Positions 11,801 through 24,300 of a stretch of DNA of 64,000 bases are shown in pieces. Position 1 is the stretch's first letter, and each line of letters begins with the position of its first letter. The notes below the pieces were generated by a model that was given only the letters and a program-made list of their open reading frames with translations, was not told where the DNA came from and searched no databases. A program made the position numbers and the translations under genes. The DNA is from Closterium sp. Naga37s-1 (lineage: Eukaryota; Streptophyta; Zygnematophyceae; Desmidiales; Closteriaceae), in contig CANJKZ010000537.1 in assembly GCA_947471745.1 (NCBI GenBank), forward strand, positions 7,501 through 71,500. The letters are read 5' to 3'.

Positions 11801-14800
11801 CCCCTCACTGCGTGCTCTGCCCTCACTGCGTGCTCTGCCCTCACTGCGTGCTCTGCCCTCACTGCGTGCTCTGCCCTCACTGCGTGCTCTGCCCTCACTG
11901 CGTGCTCTGCCCCCTCACTGCGTGCTCTGCCCTCACTGCGTGCTCTGTCCTCTGCAGCCTCCTCAGCACCAACAACTTCTCTGGCGCCATCCCAGAGTCC
12001 TTCACAGCGTTCACAAGCCTCGGCTCCATGTGAGTCGCCACACCATGCTGTATTCCCTGCCGCTATGCCGTCTGCCCTTCTCCCTCTGAGGTGACGCCCA
12101 TGCCTGCTGCACCCTGCCTGCACGTGGGTGCACCATGTGAGCATGGCATGGGCGGGGCTGCATGGAAGCATGTGAGAGCGTGGGAAGAGCAGTCCCATCA
12201 TCTGTACCTCTGTGTGCGGCGCAGAGACGTGTCCAACAACCGCTTCACCGGGCCCTTCCCCGACCTGCTTCTCACCCACACGGGGCTTATATCACTGTGA
12301 GACACTCATTTGTTCTTGCCCCAATAGTTCCTGCTCGCTCCACACGCTCTTGCTGCTACCACTGCTGTCGAGCTTCCTCTCTCATCCACCATGTGACTAG
12401 TGCTCCGAGTGCATCTCCCGTGGCGTGTGTGGGCATGGCGATTTCAGGAATCTGGCGAACAACAGCTTTTCAGGGCGCATCTCCCAGCAGTTGAGCGTGC
12501 TCACGGACTTGTCTGACATGTGAGTGCCCCTGTGGGCGAGCTCTCAGCCTCACGCTGCTGTGCTCCTGCCGCTGCACATGCACCCTCTTGCACACCACAG
12601 TGCTGGGACTTCTATGGGGCCAAGGAAGGCAATCGGCACACAGGGGCAGCCCACGTGGGGAGAGCAGGTAGGGGGCCATGCAGGGTGGCTTACATCTAGT
12701 GTGGCAAGATGATGAACGGAGTGAAACACGTACCTCTCACCTGTTTATGCCCATTGGCCTCGTGTGCAGCAATCTGAGTGACAACCAGTTCCATGGGGCC
12801 ATCCCATCAGCCCTCTACCAGCTGCCCTCGCTCCTTTCACTGTGAGTGCCCCCACCACCGCTCTGCATTGCTGGCAGGCGTCCTTCCATCGTGCACGCAT
12901 GCCCCTGTCACTTCCACTAGCGAAGGTGTGCTCTGCTCATCTCGCCCACCTGCCCCACGTGCCCCCACCCCTTCCCCCCGTGGCAGCCAAGTGGCCAACA
13001 ACTTCCTTTTGGGCGGCCTCCCACCCTCCCTCAAGGCCTCCTCCTCCCTTACCGTGCTGTGCGTTTTCCTATCAGTGAGCGTTTTCCTGTCAGTGAGCGT
13101 TTTCCTGTCAGTGAGCGTTTTCCTATCGGAAAAGCGTGCTGGCCTGCTCGCATGGTCTGTGTGCCTTCCCTTGTATGCGCAACGCACATGCCTTTGGTGC
13201 CCTCACCTGCCCCTTGCTGTCTTGTGTGCCCTCCCCTTGTGACCATGCAGCGATGTGGCGGGCAACGGCATCACAGGCAACCTGCCCGACTTCTCCCGCT
13301 GGCGTGTCAACCTTGCTCGCCTGTACGCTCCGCGCTGCTCCCTCTCTGCGCCGCACTGCATGCAGCTGCTGCACTCTGTGTGTGTGGCATGAGCCATCTG
13401 ACCTGTGCCCCATGTGGTGTGTGGCGTGCCATGCTGTGTGGCGCATGCAGGGCGGCCAACAACAACAACCTCACGGGGCCCATCCCCGACTCCATCTCCA
13501 CGCTCACCTCGCTGGACGCCATGTAACCACACACTGCTCCATGCCCCATGCATGTGTGCCATTCCTGTGCTCTCCTGCCACTGCTGCACGCGTGCACAGC
13601 ACAGCAGGCTGACGCCAACGCAGTGCTGCGCTCCACGCATTGCCACTTGTGTTGCCGTGTGACGTGCTGCGTGCCCCTCACGCCCACCCTCCCATGCAGC
13701 ATGCTGAACGACAACCAGCTGTCGGGCTCCATCCCAGACGCCCTGCTCACCCTCACCAACCTCAAGTTCCTGTGAGCCCGCTCCGCTGCCGTCCCCTAAC
13801 TGTCCGGCTACACACGTGTGCATTGTCACAAGATTCCCGCCCTCGCCACACAGCCATGCCAAAGCTCCGGTGCTCCCCCTATCATGCTCACGCCCTCGTA
13901 CCAACCTGTGCTGCCTGTCCCCCCCTTCACCTCTCGTCTCCCCATGGGCGGCGCGGCGTGTGCAGGTACCTGGCGAACAACCAGCTCAGCGGCTCCTTTC
14001 CATCCGCCATCAGCCGCCTGCAGAACCTCGAGCAGCTGTCAGCCCCCATGCTCGCCCCCCCTGCTCTTCTCTTTCAATGCTTCCCCTCACATGCTTCCCC
14101 ATCCATCACATGCTTCCCCATCCATCACATGCTTCCTCCTGACATGCTTCCCCCATGCCTGCCCCGGCCTGCCCTGCCATGACATGCCATGCACGTTCAC
14201 ACATCGCGTCCACCGTGTGTGCGCATGGTGTGATGGGACAGGTGGCTGGACAACAACAGCCTCCAAGGGATTCTACCCCCCTCCATCTGCTTGCTGCCCG
14301 TTCTCTGGCGCATGTGAGTGTGTGAGGCGCATGTGAGTGTGTGTGGTGCATGTGAGTGTGTGTGGCGCATGTGAGTGTGTGTGGCGCATGTGAGTGTGTG
14401 CGGCGCCATACCCTCACATGTTCACCTCCTTCGACAATGCACCATTGGTTTGTGTCTTCCTCGCAACCCGTGTACCTCTTGTGCCATGTCTTATGCTTGC
14501 TGACGCGCCATGGCATGGTGTGCACGTGTGGGTGGGTGGCAGCATGGTGAGCAACAACCACCTGCACGGGCCCCTGCCGCTGTGCCTCTTCGACAAGTGC
14601 ATCAACCAGATGTGAGCCCCGCCCTCCTGCTGCTCTGCCTGCACCCCAACGCTCCCTCTTGCCCTCTCACAATAGCCACATCTGTACTCACTGCATGGAG
14701 CAACGGAGTGGCACTGACGAGTGTGTGTGTGCGGGGGTGCAGTGACGTGAGTGGCAACAGTCTGTACGGGCGTGTGAACCGCAACTTCCGCAACATGGTG

Positions 14801-17538
14801 GCGGACGGGGAGGCACTCGTGAACCTGGCGCGCAACTACTTCAACGGCGACGCCGTGCTCTTTGCCGACGGCTGCCAGGTGTGCCCCATGGAGATCAACA
14901 TGCCCAACCGCCTTGAGCTCGGCGACACCAGCAACTCGAATGCGGCGGGCAAGTGCGTGGGGAGCGTGTCCGCCATGCGCGACTACTCCGTGGCGGGCGC
15001 TGGCAAGAGCGCGCGTGTGAGCCTCTCTTACAACTGCCTCACGCTCAACGCGGAATTGCCCTGCTCCTCCAACGCCACCCAGCGCAGCACCGCTGAGTGC
15101 CAGGCGTTCTGCAGCATCACGGAGAACGGCCCGTGTGATGGCCATGGCGAGTGCGTGCCACCCGCCCCCGGTGCCAGTGGCAACTTCTCGTGTGTGTGCG
15201 ATGCGGGGTACAGCACACTCACCTCGGTCAACGGCTCCACATGCGGCATCGTCAACTCCACCACCACCGTTGGTCAGCCCTCGCCCCCCGCCACCCCCTC
15301 CCTTGCCGCTCATTGCTCACCTTGCACTTGCACGCACCGCCGCTGCCCCTCTCCCGTGCAAGCACCCCTTGACATAATCCTCATCTTCCTTTTCGTTTTC
15401 TGCATGCCCTTGCCCCCCTGCATGTGTGTGCGCCCCTCCGTGCCCTTACCCCCCTGCGTGCCCTTGCCCCCTTGCGTGCGTGTGCCCCCCTGTGCAGTGT
15501 CGTCGCTGTCCACGGGCGCCATAGTGGGCATTGCAGTGGGGTGCTTTGCAGGCATCACGCTGCTCACCGCTGTGCTCGCATGGCTGCTCTGGCCGCGTGG
15601 ACCAAGTGAGACCACCCACCTGCGCCCCTGCTCTGCCTCCTGCCTTACTTCCATGCTTCCATGCTTCATGCCCTACACCCCTGCTCTGCCATGTGCTTGT
15701 GACGGTGTGGGGTGTGCGTGTGTGTGTGAGAGCAGAGAAGTGGGAGGGGTTGGACGTGTGTGAGCAGTTCTCGCTGCAGCAGATCACGAAGGCCACCAAC
15801 AACTGGGCGCCGGAGAACGTGCTGGGCGAGGGGGGCTTTGGCATCGTGTACAAGGGCGTGTCGCCACAGGGGCTGCTGTGGGCCATCAAGCGCTCCACCG
15901 TCATGACCAACGAGTTCGAAACCGAGGTGCCCTCCCTGCTGCCCGCCCCATCCCTCTTCCTCTGCTGCCCCCTCATCTCCGTCCCATCCTCCCTGCCCAC
16001 CGCACTTGATGCTGCTTACTGCCTTTGATGCTCCCTGTCAGTCCTCCTCACATGAGTACCTGCGGCCGCACATCACATGGCCTCTCACGGGAATCAAGAA
16101 GCGGTTTTCTAGTGCTGTGCTGATGTGAGTGGGATGCGTGTGTGTTGTGGGTGTGAGCAGGTGAGGGCGATGGCGAACCTGCATCACGTGAACCTGGTGC
16201 GGCTGCTGGGGTTCTGTCTGGACCAGAACGCGGAGACGGGCAAGCAGGAGCAGATCCTGGTGTACGAGTTCGTGGGCAACAGGGACCTGCAGTACCACAT
16301 CCACAAGACCAAGCGTGAGTCGCCCACACCCACCACCGCACACAAGCATGCCAACCACCCATGCACACACGCCTTTACTCACACAAACACTCTCTCCACC
16401 GCCCCTTCTCCTTGCCCTCCTGCCTGCCAGGCGCACTCTCCCTGCGGCAGCGGCTGCGGCTGGCGCAGGGCACGGCGGAGGGGCTGGCGTACCTGCATGG
16501 GTTTGAGACGTCAATCATTCACCGGGACATCAAGCCCGCGAACATCCTGGTGACGGATGACATGCAAGCCAAGGTGGCTGACTTTGGGCTGCTCAAGCGC
16601 CTCACTCACGGCGCTGATGGGGACGCCACGCGAGTGGCGGGCACGCCCGGCTACGTGGACCCCGACTACAACCGCACGCAGCTCGTCACCGCCAAGAGCG
16701 ACGTCTTCAGGTCGCCCCTCCACCCTCCACTTCACCCTCCCCGCCACCGCTCCCCTTGCCGCTCCATTGCCGCTCCCCTTGCTGCTATTATCCTTGCTGG
16801 TCACCTTGCCCGCCCCTAAACGTGTCCCTGTGTGTGCATCATTGACGGCTGTGGCCTTGCTTGCATGGGCGCATGGGTGTGTGTGTGTGCAGCTACGGCA
16901 TCGTGCTGCTGGAGCTGCTCACTGGCAAGTCGCCGCAGGTCAACAACAAGACCCACATCCGCAAATGGGTATGTGCGCTGGGGGAGGGATTCAGGAAAGC
17001 AAGTAGATCATGTGCACACTGACATATTCAGTGAAGTGACGTATGAATCCTGGTTGATGTGGCGGGTGTGTGTGTGTGGTGTGGTGCATGGCAGGCGGCG
17101 AAGCTGGTGGAGGCGTACGAGTTGGAGCAGCTCAAGGACGAGCGCATGGAGTGCAGTGAGGAGGCCATCGTGGACTTTGCTGACCTGGCACTGGACTGCA
17201 TCAAGGCGCCGGGCACACGGCGCCCCGACATGACCGACATCTCGTACCGCCTCAAGCAGCTCATAGAGAAGCACTGCCCCAACAGGGAGGACGAGTGGGA
17301 GTGCGTGGACGGCGATGACAAGACGCGCCTCACTGACCCGGCGGACCCCGGGGCGCCGTCAACCGTGTCCTCGGGCATGTCGTCTGGGCTGTCGTCTGGG
17401 CTGTCATCGGGAGTGAGCGCGGGTGACTCACAGATGTCACAGGGGTCGTACAAGGCAGGCAACTCCTTCATGAGCCTTGGCTCCAATGTCAGCGGTGTCA
17501 GGAGCTGGCTGCACTCCAAGCTCGCCGGAGGCCGCTAG
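5839..17538 (+). CDS. LRR receptor-like kinase with EGF-like module, 33 exons
   Basis: Exons: 5839-6115, 6313-6433, 6878-6964, 7154-7225, 7407-7493, 7888-7968, 8109-8183, 8354-8422, 8540-8617, 9262-9333, 9625-9696, 10197-10262, 10698-10766, 10955-11026, 11275-11343, 11958-12029, 12225-12296, 12448-12519, 12770-12841, 12987-13058, 13251-13322, 13451-13522, 13700-13771, 13966-14037, 14242-14313, 14543-14611, 14743-15272, 15498-15605, 15736-15926, 16161-16314, 16431-16710, 16893-16968, 17095-17538. They total 3939 nt, or 1312 residues, in one frame with GT-AG introns. Order: signal peptide (about 1-32), LRR N-cap (about 93-133), 24 LRRs (133-719), Cys-rich and EGF-like segment (to about 895), TM helix (about 900-925), Ser/Thr kinase (932 onward) with GEGGFG, Lys983, HRDIKPAN (Asp1079), DFG (Asp1097) and GYVDPDY. 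All key kinase residues are present, so an active cell-surface receptor is expected. The ligand is unknown. Exons 1 and 3-9 are the least certain. Confidence 0.88.
8618..9261. other. intron 9 of the receptor kinase with an AT-rich insert
   Basis: This intron is longer than most of its neighbours. About 8640-8900 is AT-rich, with repeated GAATA/CGAATA words, unlike the GC-rich introns around it, and may be an old insertion. Further on (about 9078-9101) there is an alternating GCAT microsatellite. No coding similarity was recognised. Confidence 0.5.
9340..9470. repeat. CATGC-rich simple repeat in intron 10
   Basis: Words such as CATGC, CCATG and ATGTC repeat irregularly over about 130 bp just downstream of exon 10 of the receptor kinase. 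It is low-complexity intronic sequence with no coding meaning. Confidence 0.6.
11439..11955. repeat. 18/20-bp minisatellite in intron 15
   Basis: About 27 tandem units of TGCTCTGCCCTCACTGCG fill most of the intron between exons 15 and 16 of the receptor kinase. Some units carry two extra C residues (20 bp). The array stops a few bases before the splice acceptor. Because 18 is a multiple of 3 it stays open in several frames, which is why long Cys/Leu-rich reading frames appear here. These are not taken as genes. Confidence 0.95.
13061..13130. repeat. 18-bp tandem repeat in intron 20
   Basis: Four near-identical copies of CAGTGAGCGTTTTCCTGT lie directly after the donor of exon 20 of the receptor kinase. 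Each unit carries a GTGAGC word that resembles a splice donor. Confidence 0.85.
14307..14401 (+). repeat. 19-bp tandem repeat that copies the exon 25 splice donor
   Basis: Five copies of a 19-bp unit, GGCGCATGTGAGTGTGTGT with small changes, start in the last seven bases of exon 25 and run into the intron. Each unit re-creates the exon end and donor (CAT|GTGAGT). The first donor (after 14313) keeps the phase shared by all LRR exons and is taken as the real one. Confidence 0.85.
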
Positions 17539-17582
17539 CCGCCATGCCCGCCACACCATGTCCGCTTGCCGTGCCTGCAAAG

Positions 17583-17588
17583 AATAAA
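17583..17588 (+). promoter_or_regulatory. possible poly(A) signal of the receptor kinase gene
   Basis: An AATAAA hexamer lies 45 bp past the stop codon of the receptor kinase. The position suits a near-upstream polyadenylation element, but such hexamers are weak evidence in plants and green algae. Confidence 0.45.
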
Positions 17589-17877
17589 CTGACTTTCTTG
17601 AATGATTTCCTTACATCTGCCCAACAGGTGGTTGTGATTATCGTCTTCCGTACTTGCAGTGTTTTACGTACTAGAACGTTCTTCCTGTTCTCCTAGGATT
17701 TTCTATTGTGCTGATTTTTTACCTTGCCGTAGAAGGCTAGCACGGTACCAGGAATTAGGGGCTCCTGGTTGCAGTGCTGCGTCAATAATATCATTTACTT
17801 TTGTGGAGCCATAAATATTTAGAAATGAGCCAACTTCTGTGGATGAAAGTGTCACTGTGCAGTGACCGTTTGATGCC
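17589..17877. other. intergenic sequence, nothing recognised
   Basis: AT-richer sequence between the receptor kinase 3' end and the repeat block that hosts copia element B. No gene or repeat was recognised. Confidence 0.5.
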
Positions 17878-18228
17878 GGGAAAATATGTCAATGGTAACT
17901 TACATGGGGCATTATAACGCGTACGGTAACGATTTCAACGCGTTTGGTAACTCGCTTAACGCGTTTGGTAACTCGCTTAACACGTTTGGTAACTCGCTTA
18001 ACGCGTATGGTAACTATACACTAGCAGCCCATCACGCGAATGGTAACTAGAAGAAACCCTCGCCCAAAATGACCCTGATTCTGGTTTTTCCCGCTCGCGT
18101 CAGACTAAATTGACGAATCTTGAAGCAGAAACCTCTGACACACTCTCCGAAATTCTGGCACATTTTTCCGAAATTCTGACACACTCTCCGAAATTCTGGC
18201 ACATTTTTCCGAAATTCTGACACACTTT
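17878..18228. repeat. tandem repeat unit, copy 1 (cut by copia element B)
   Basis: This copy begins GGGAAAATATGTCAATGG and contains about five 21-bp repeats of the AACGCGTTTGGTAACTCGCTT type (about 17920-18010). It then has alternating 20-bp words ending CTGACACACTTT or CTGGCACATTTTT. Copia element B interrupts it at its right edge. Without B, the start of this unit and the start of the next at 26142 would be about 478 bp apart, so this was a tandem duplication. Confidence 0.8.
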
Positions 18229-18370
18229 TGTTAGAATCACTAGCTAGGTGATGAATGTCGATTAGGTAAGGGGGGGGGGTACAAGGACTATCGAGAGAGA
18301 ATGTTGTACCCTCTAAGGAAAGAACCCTACACAACCTAGAGTGAAATAAGCAGAACAATATGTTTTGACA
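18229..18370 (-). repeat. 3' LTR of copia element B
   Basis: This is the 142-bp terminal repeat. Read on the plus strand it starts TGTTAGAATC and ends GTTTTGACA. It differs from the partner LTR at one base by eye, and ACTTT precedes it. Confidence 0.93.
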
Positions 18371-21300
18371 CACCCCCATAGGTGAAGTAGGGGATAGCCA
18401 AACCTAACAGTGGTCACAAAACCAGTCAAGCAAGAGAACAAGCAAGGCAAAGCCCAGGGTGGATCTCAAGGACACCACACAATCTGAGCACAAGCAGGCG
18501 GCCACAAGGCCAGTTCACATGCAGAGTTATAATAGCAAGGCAGTACACTGATCACAACCTAGCAAGAGTAAACATGCAGGTATAAAGATATATAGCAGTG
18601 TACAACAAGAGCAAGTCAAGCAACCAGCAGGTGAGGCAGAGTGGGCACAAGCCCAAGAGCACTGCAGAAACGCTGATGATCACCAGCCCCAAGGGCCTTG
18701 GTGAAGACATCAGCAGTGTTGGCCCGAGAGGCCACGAAAACAAGGCGCAGCTGACCACGCTGCTGCAGCTCACGCGCAAGGAAGTAGCGCAGAGCAATGT
18801 GCTTCGTTCTGTGCTCCAGTCTCTGCTCGCGACACAAGGCAAGCATTGCCTTGTTGTCGACGTACAGAACCGGAGGAGAACGAGGCCGCTCCCCCAAGTC
18901 GGTCAGCAGGTAGGTCAGCCAGAGCTCCTGTGCAGCCATGGCCCCAGCGTAGATCTCGGCCTCACAGCTGGAACCAAGCACAGAAGAAGAACGAGTGGAC
19001 CTCCAAGAGACAGAACCAGAGCCAAGACTGAAGGTGTAACCCTGTGACGAACGCTGAGTCGCCTGGTCGTCGGCCCAAGAAGCGTCAGAGTGTCCTGTGA
19101 GGACCACCGAACCCCGTCCTCCTAGCACGAGCCCCATGCCCGATGTGCTGCACAATTAACGCAGTACCCTCTTCGCAGCATCAAAGTGCACCTTTCGGTG
19201 TCTACCGGGTGCCACGTAGCGAACCAGAAGGCTGAGAGGGTACGCGAGGTCAGGTCGTGTGCACGTCATCAGGTACATGAGGCAGCCCACAAGCTCTGGG
19301 TACGGACCACTCGGCTCTACGGACTCGTCCGAAGGTGGAGCTGAGAGCGAGTGGCCGGTAGCCAGAGGAGTGGGCTGTGGCGAGGAGTACGTGAAGCGGA
19401 AGCGCTGTATGACCTGGTGCACCATGTGTGACTGAGTCAGGGTGATGGTGCGCCGTGCTCTGTCCTGGGTGATCTGCAAGCCAAGATAGCTCCGCAGCTC
19501 ACCCAGGTCAGTGCAGGTGTGTCTCTCCTGCAGCTCCGCCTTCACTAGGGCCAGTGCCTCAGTGTCAGCAGTAGCAAAAACCAAGTCGTCGACGTACACG
19601 AGGATGTAGAACGGCGGCAGAGTAGTGTCGGTGCGTAGAAACAGCGACGGGTCAGCAGTCGAAGGAGAAAACCCAAGAGCCGCAAGTGTCGTCCTCAGTG
19701 TGTCGTGCCACTCGCGGGGCGCCTGACGCAGGTCGTAGACTGGTCGCCGTAGGCTCCACTGGGTACCCTCAGGAAACGACCCAGTGAAGCCCTGTGGACG
19801 GCGCAACCAGATGGCCTCGTGAAGGCTACCCTGTAAGAAAGCTGTCGAGAAGTCGAGGGAGTGCAGCTCGTAGTCACGCTGAGCTGCAACGTGTAGCAAC
19901 ACCCGAAGAGTGGTCATCTTCGGGGTGGGGGAGAAGGTCTGAAAGAAGTCGACCCCCTCACGCTGACTGAAGACTCGAGCAACGTAACGTGCCTTGAAGG
20001 CAGGCGGAGAACCCGGCGGCCGCTTCACCCTGAAAATCCACATGCCACTGACGATGTTCGCCCCAGGTGGGGGAACCTCGTCGACGTAGGTGCCTGTGGA
20101 CTTCCAGGAAGCCATCTCTGCGTCCATGGCTGTCTGCCACTGAGAGGAGTACTCACCCGAAATCGCCTCCCTGTAGGAGCGCGGGGTGGGGATGTCAAGT
20201 GCATCCGGGTCTCCCTCAGGCGCAAGCAGCATGGTCGTGTGATGGGGTGAAGCGGCAGCAAGGCACTCCAGCTCCTCCTGTCTGTCCTCAAGAACGTCAC
20301 AGCCAAGGGCAGTACAGCCAAGAGCAGTCTCACCCCCGACGGACGGAGGACAGGCAGGGACAGGGTCAGAGACAAGACTCGCAAGGTAGTCAAGGCGGTA
20401 CACAGCAGCAAAGTCAACGAGCTCAGCTACTAGGGCAGACGCAGCAGGAGACGAGAACGTAGGGTCCGTCACAACCGTAGCAAGAAGGCGAGTAACAGTC
20501 GGACTGGACGCACGAGCAAGGTCAGACGGAGGGTCAGCAACGTCAGGCAGAGAGGACGCAGGAGGTAACGGTAGGACAACACGCTGAGGAACAGAGGAAG
20601 GACGGAGTGTCATATCGTGAGTGCCGGGGACAGCCGGAGCATGCTGACGACGAACACGAGGAACACGAGCACGGACAGCAGCTCTAGGCTCAGGCTCAAG
20701 GTCAAAGCTAGACTCAGGCTCTCGACGCTCAGGGGTGGAAGCACGAGTCTCAGGCTCTCGACGCTCAGTCAGGGACTCTGACACCGCAGTGTAAGGAGCA
20801 GGAGCAGGCAGTGGGGAGTGTGGTAGCAGCGGCGACTGTGACTGGTCCGCCAGTGGACACAGCAACGGAGGGGTAGTACCTGCCACAGGGAAGCCAGTAG
20901 CACCTGGCTGAAGACTGAGAAGGTGGCGAAGAGCACCAGTAGCTCCACCAGGACCTCCAGCACCTCCAGCACCTCCAGCCCCAGCAGCTCCAGCGCCTCC
21001 AGCACCAGCAGCTCCAGTACCTCCAGCACCAGCAGCACCTCCAGTACCAGCAGCACCAGCAGCTCCACGACCTCCAGCACCAGCAGCACCTCCAGTACCT
21101 CCAGCACCATCAGCTCCACGACCTCCAGCACCAGCAGCACCAGCAGCTCCCCGACCTCCAGCACCAGCAGCACCTCCAGGACCTCCAGCACCAGCAGCAA
21201 CTCCAGGACCTCCAGCACCAGCAGCACCTCCAGTACCTCCAGCACCAGTAGCTCCAGGTCCTCCGGTAGGAGCTCCGACGACACCAACACCAGAAGGACT

Positions 21301-24300
21301 CGCAGCACCCCCAGAGTCAGCACCTGAACTCGCAGCACCCCCAGAGTCAGGACTCTCGCTCTCAGTACTCGCAGGCTCAGTACCCTCAGTCGCAGCACCC
21401 TCAGGCTCAGTACCCTCAGTCCCAGCACCCCCAGGCTCAGTACCCTCAGTCCCAGCACCCCCAAGCTCAGTACCCTCAGTCTCTGCTCCAGTGTCCACAG
21501 CAGCAGGCTGCAGAGGCGGCGAAGACGGCAGAGGTGGGAACCCGGGGGGGGTAGCCAGATGAGGAGAGCGGGCACCCCCAGACTCACCACCCCTAGCCCC
21601 AGCTCCAGTAGTCTCAGCTCCAGAGTCCACAGCAGCAGGCTGCGGAGGCGGCGAAGACGGCCGTGGCGGGAAACCCGGGGGGGTCTCCAAGCGAGGAGAG
21701 CGGCGAGTGGTCGCCGTGTCGTCGACGACGGCGTCACCCCCCTCAGGTGAGTCAGAGGAGTCAGAAGAGATCTCAACTGGCTCATCCACGGGGGGTGGGT
21801 CTACCTGGGACACACCTGAGGGAGCAGGACCCTGTGGGGGGAGGGGGTCTACCGGGGGGGGGACTGGTACCAGGAAGAGGGGTGCAAGGGGGACCGGGTG
21901 GGACGCGTGCGGGTGAAGTCGGTAGTAACAGACCGACTCGTCGAAGGTGACGTCCTGAGAGGACAGAACACGATGCGAGGCAAGGTGGTAGAACTGCCAG
22001 GGCAGGGCGTCGGTGGGAAGCCCAGGAAGACACCGCGGAGAGTGCGAGGAGAGAGCTTGCTCGCTTTGGTATCGCGAACAAGGGAGAGCGCGCCCCAGAC
22101 CCGAAACGACGACGCATCACCAGGCTGTCCCGTCCAACGGAGTGTGGGCGAGGTCTCTGGAGCAGAGACACGGGGCCAGAGGTTGAGCTGATGCGCGGCG
22201 TATCGGACCGCAAACGGCCACAGGAAATGGGGAGCAGCCGCATGGATCATGGAGGTACGAGCAACCTCCATGATCAGGCCAATGCGACGCTCAGCGATCC
22301 CATTTTGCTGCGGAGAGGCCGGAAGCGTGAACGACTGGGCGATGCCCTCATCCTGGCAGAACGTCTCAAGGACGCCAGAGGAGAACTCACCACCCCTGTC
22401 AGAGTGCAGACGCAGGACTGGGAAGTCCTGCTGAAAACGCTCGTGCAGCTGAAGACGAGTAGCACGGATCCAGGGGATCAAAACACCACTGACGTCCGCC
22501 TTGCGACGCAAGGGGAAGACTGTGGTGTAGCGTGTGTAGTCGTCAACAACCAGCAGGAAGTAGCGCTCCTGGTCCGTCCCACCGACGGGGGCCGGGCCCC
22601 ACACGTCCAGGTGGAGAGTCTGCAGAGGAGCAGTGGTCGGCGGAAACTCGGAGGAGTGAGGAGCGGCGCGCTGCCGCCCCTCGACGCAAGGAAGGCACGG
22701 CGGCGCAAGTGAGCGCGGGAGGGGGGGCAGGGTCTCAGGGAGGCCAGAGACCAGGAGCCGGGAGTGCATGCCGCGCAGACGCAGCTGCGACGGGTGGCCA
22801 AGACGGTGGTGCCAAAGCTGCGCAGGGTGAGTGAGGAGGCGACACGAGCAGGACGCAGTGAACTAACTAGACGCAGCCACCTGACCAGACGCAGCTACCT
22901 TTGCAGACGCTGTGGTGAGGGTGTACAGGTTCGACCCCGGCTGCCGTGTGAACGTAGCCAGGTGACGGCCTGTCTTGGCGCATGTGCAGATCGCCACACG
23001 CTGACCTCCAGGAGTAAAGGTGTCAACCCATACATCCTGGAGGATGGCGTTGCTCACCAGGTTCGTCGAGAACGAGGGGAGGTGGAGGCCTGACAGAGAG
23101 CCGGAGGGGACAGCTGGGCACGGGAGGACAGTGGAGTGGCGTGCAACCACCGGACCCCCAGAGGGGTCCGCCAGTGAGACGGGAACTGGTGTAGTGAGTG
23201 GGGTGACAGTGGTGCAGTCGCGAAAGAAGCAACGGGACGCACCAGAGTCAAGCGTGAAAGTGTGCAAGACCTCAGCAGTAGCAGCAGACTCACTAGCACC
23301 TGGTGCAGTAGCGACTCTAGCACCTAGAGCGGCAGCAGACACACTAGCACCTGGGGGAGCAGCATCACCACCAGCATCGCAAGGCACACACGAGTAACAC
23401 GCACCCTCAACACTATTATCAGCAACATACATTGCATAGAGAGCAGCATTGATCTTAGCAAAGTCAAGAGCAAACACATCTACCCCCTTCCCAATCAGCT
23501 GCAGCCAGTTCGGCACCTCCTGGTCCTCACTGTACTGAGTCACCCAGGCGTCCTCAAGACGGCCGAAGCACTTGTACTCAGTGTGCGGCTTCCCGCAGAC
23601 TGTGCCCTTCAGAAGCCCCGTGCGCCGGACATAAGGGCAGCGACCAGAGCCCCCAGAGCCCCCACGCTGGAGAACCCACTCACGGAGCTGCTGGTCGGTG
23701 GGGTTGTCCGGGAGGCGCGGCAGCTGCTGACCACTCCCGTAGCCACGGGAGGGTCCACGAGCGCCACCACCCCTGCCAGACCCACCTCGACCTCCTCCGC
23801 CGCCCCCGCTACCCCAACCGCCTCCCCTACCACCGCCGCCTCCTCCACCCTGTCCACCTCCTCCACTGCCGCCACCCCCAGAGCCACCCCCAGAGCCTCC
23901 ACCACCCCCGCCACCACCCCCGCCACCCCCCCCACTGCTGCCACCACCACCACCCCTGCCCCCTCTGCCCTTGCTGTTGTTGCGCCTTCCACTGGGAGTA
24001 GACGCAGCGCCAACTTCCTCAGCACCAAGGAGGTCGACTGCAACAGCGGTAGCAACTGAGGGGAGGAGAGGGGAGGGAGTACACCCTTCAAAGAAGGGGG
24101 AGCGGGGGGTGCCACGAGAGGCAGCGACAGCGACAGTGCTCTTCTCAACCTCGAGAAGGGAATTCTCAAGCGAGTCAAGTGTGAGCTTAGTGGGGTCCAT
24201 GGCTAGGAACTGGTCCCTGACAGTGCGAAGGGAGTCAGGGAGGCGAGTGATAAGAAAGTACAGGGTGAAATACTGCGGGGGGGGGGTTCTTAGCGAGAAA

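Noticed and set aside
11150-12094. Long Cys/Leu-rich reading frames
   Set aside because: They come from the 18/20-bp minisatellite in intron 15, which is open in several frames.
5839-17538. Reading the receptor kinase as a pseudogene because of many in-frame stops
   Set aside because: All stops fall in GT-AG introns; 33 exons join in a single frame of 1312 residues with every key kinase residue present.
20923-21327. Ser/Thr-rich frame on the plus strand
   Set aside because: It is the antisense of the Gly/Ala repeat linker of copia element B.
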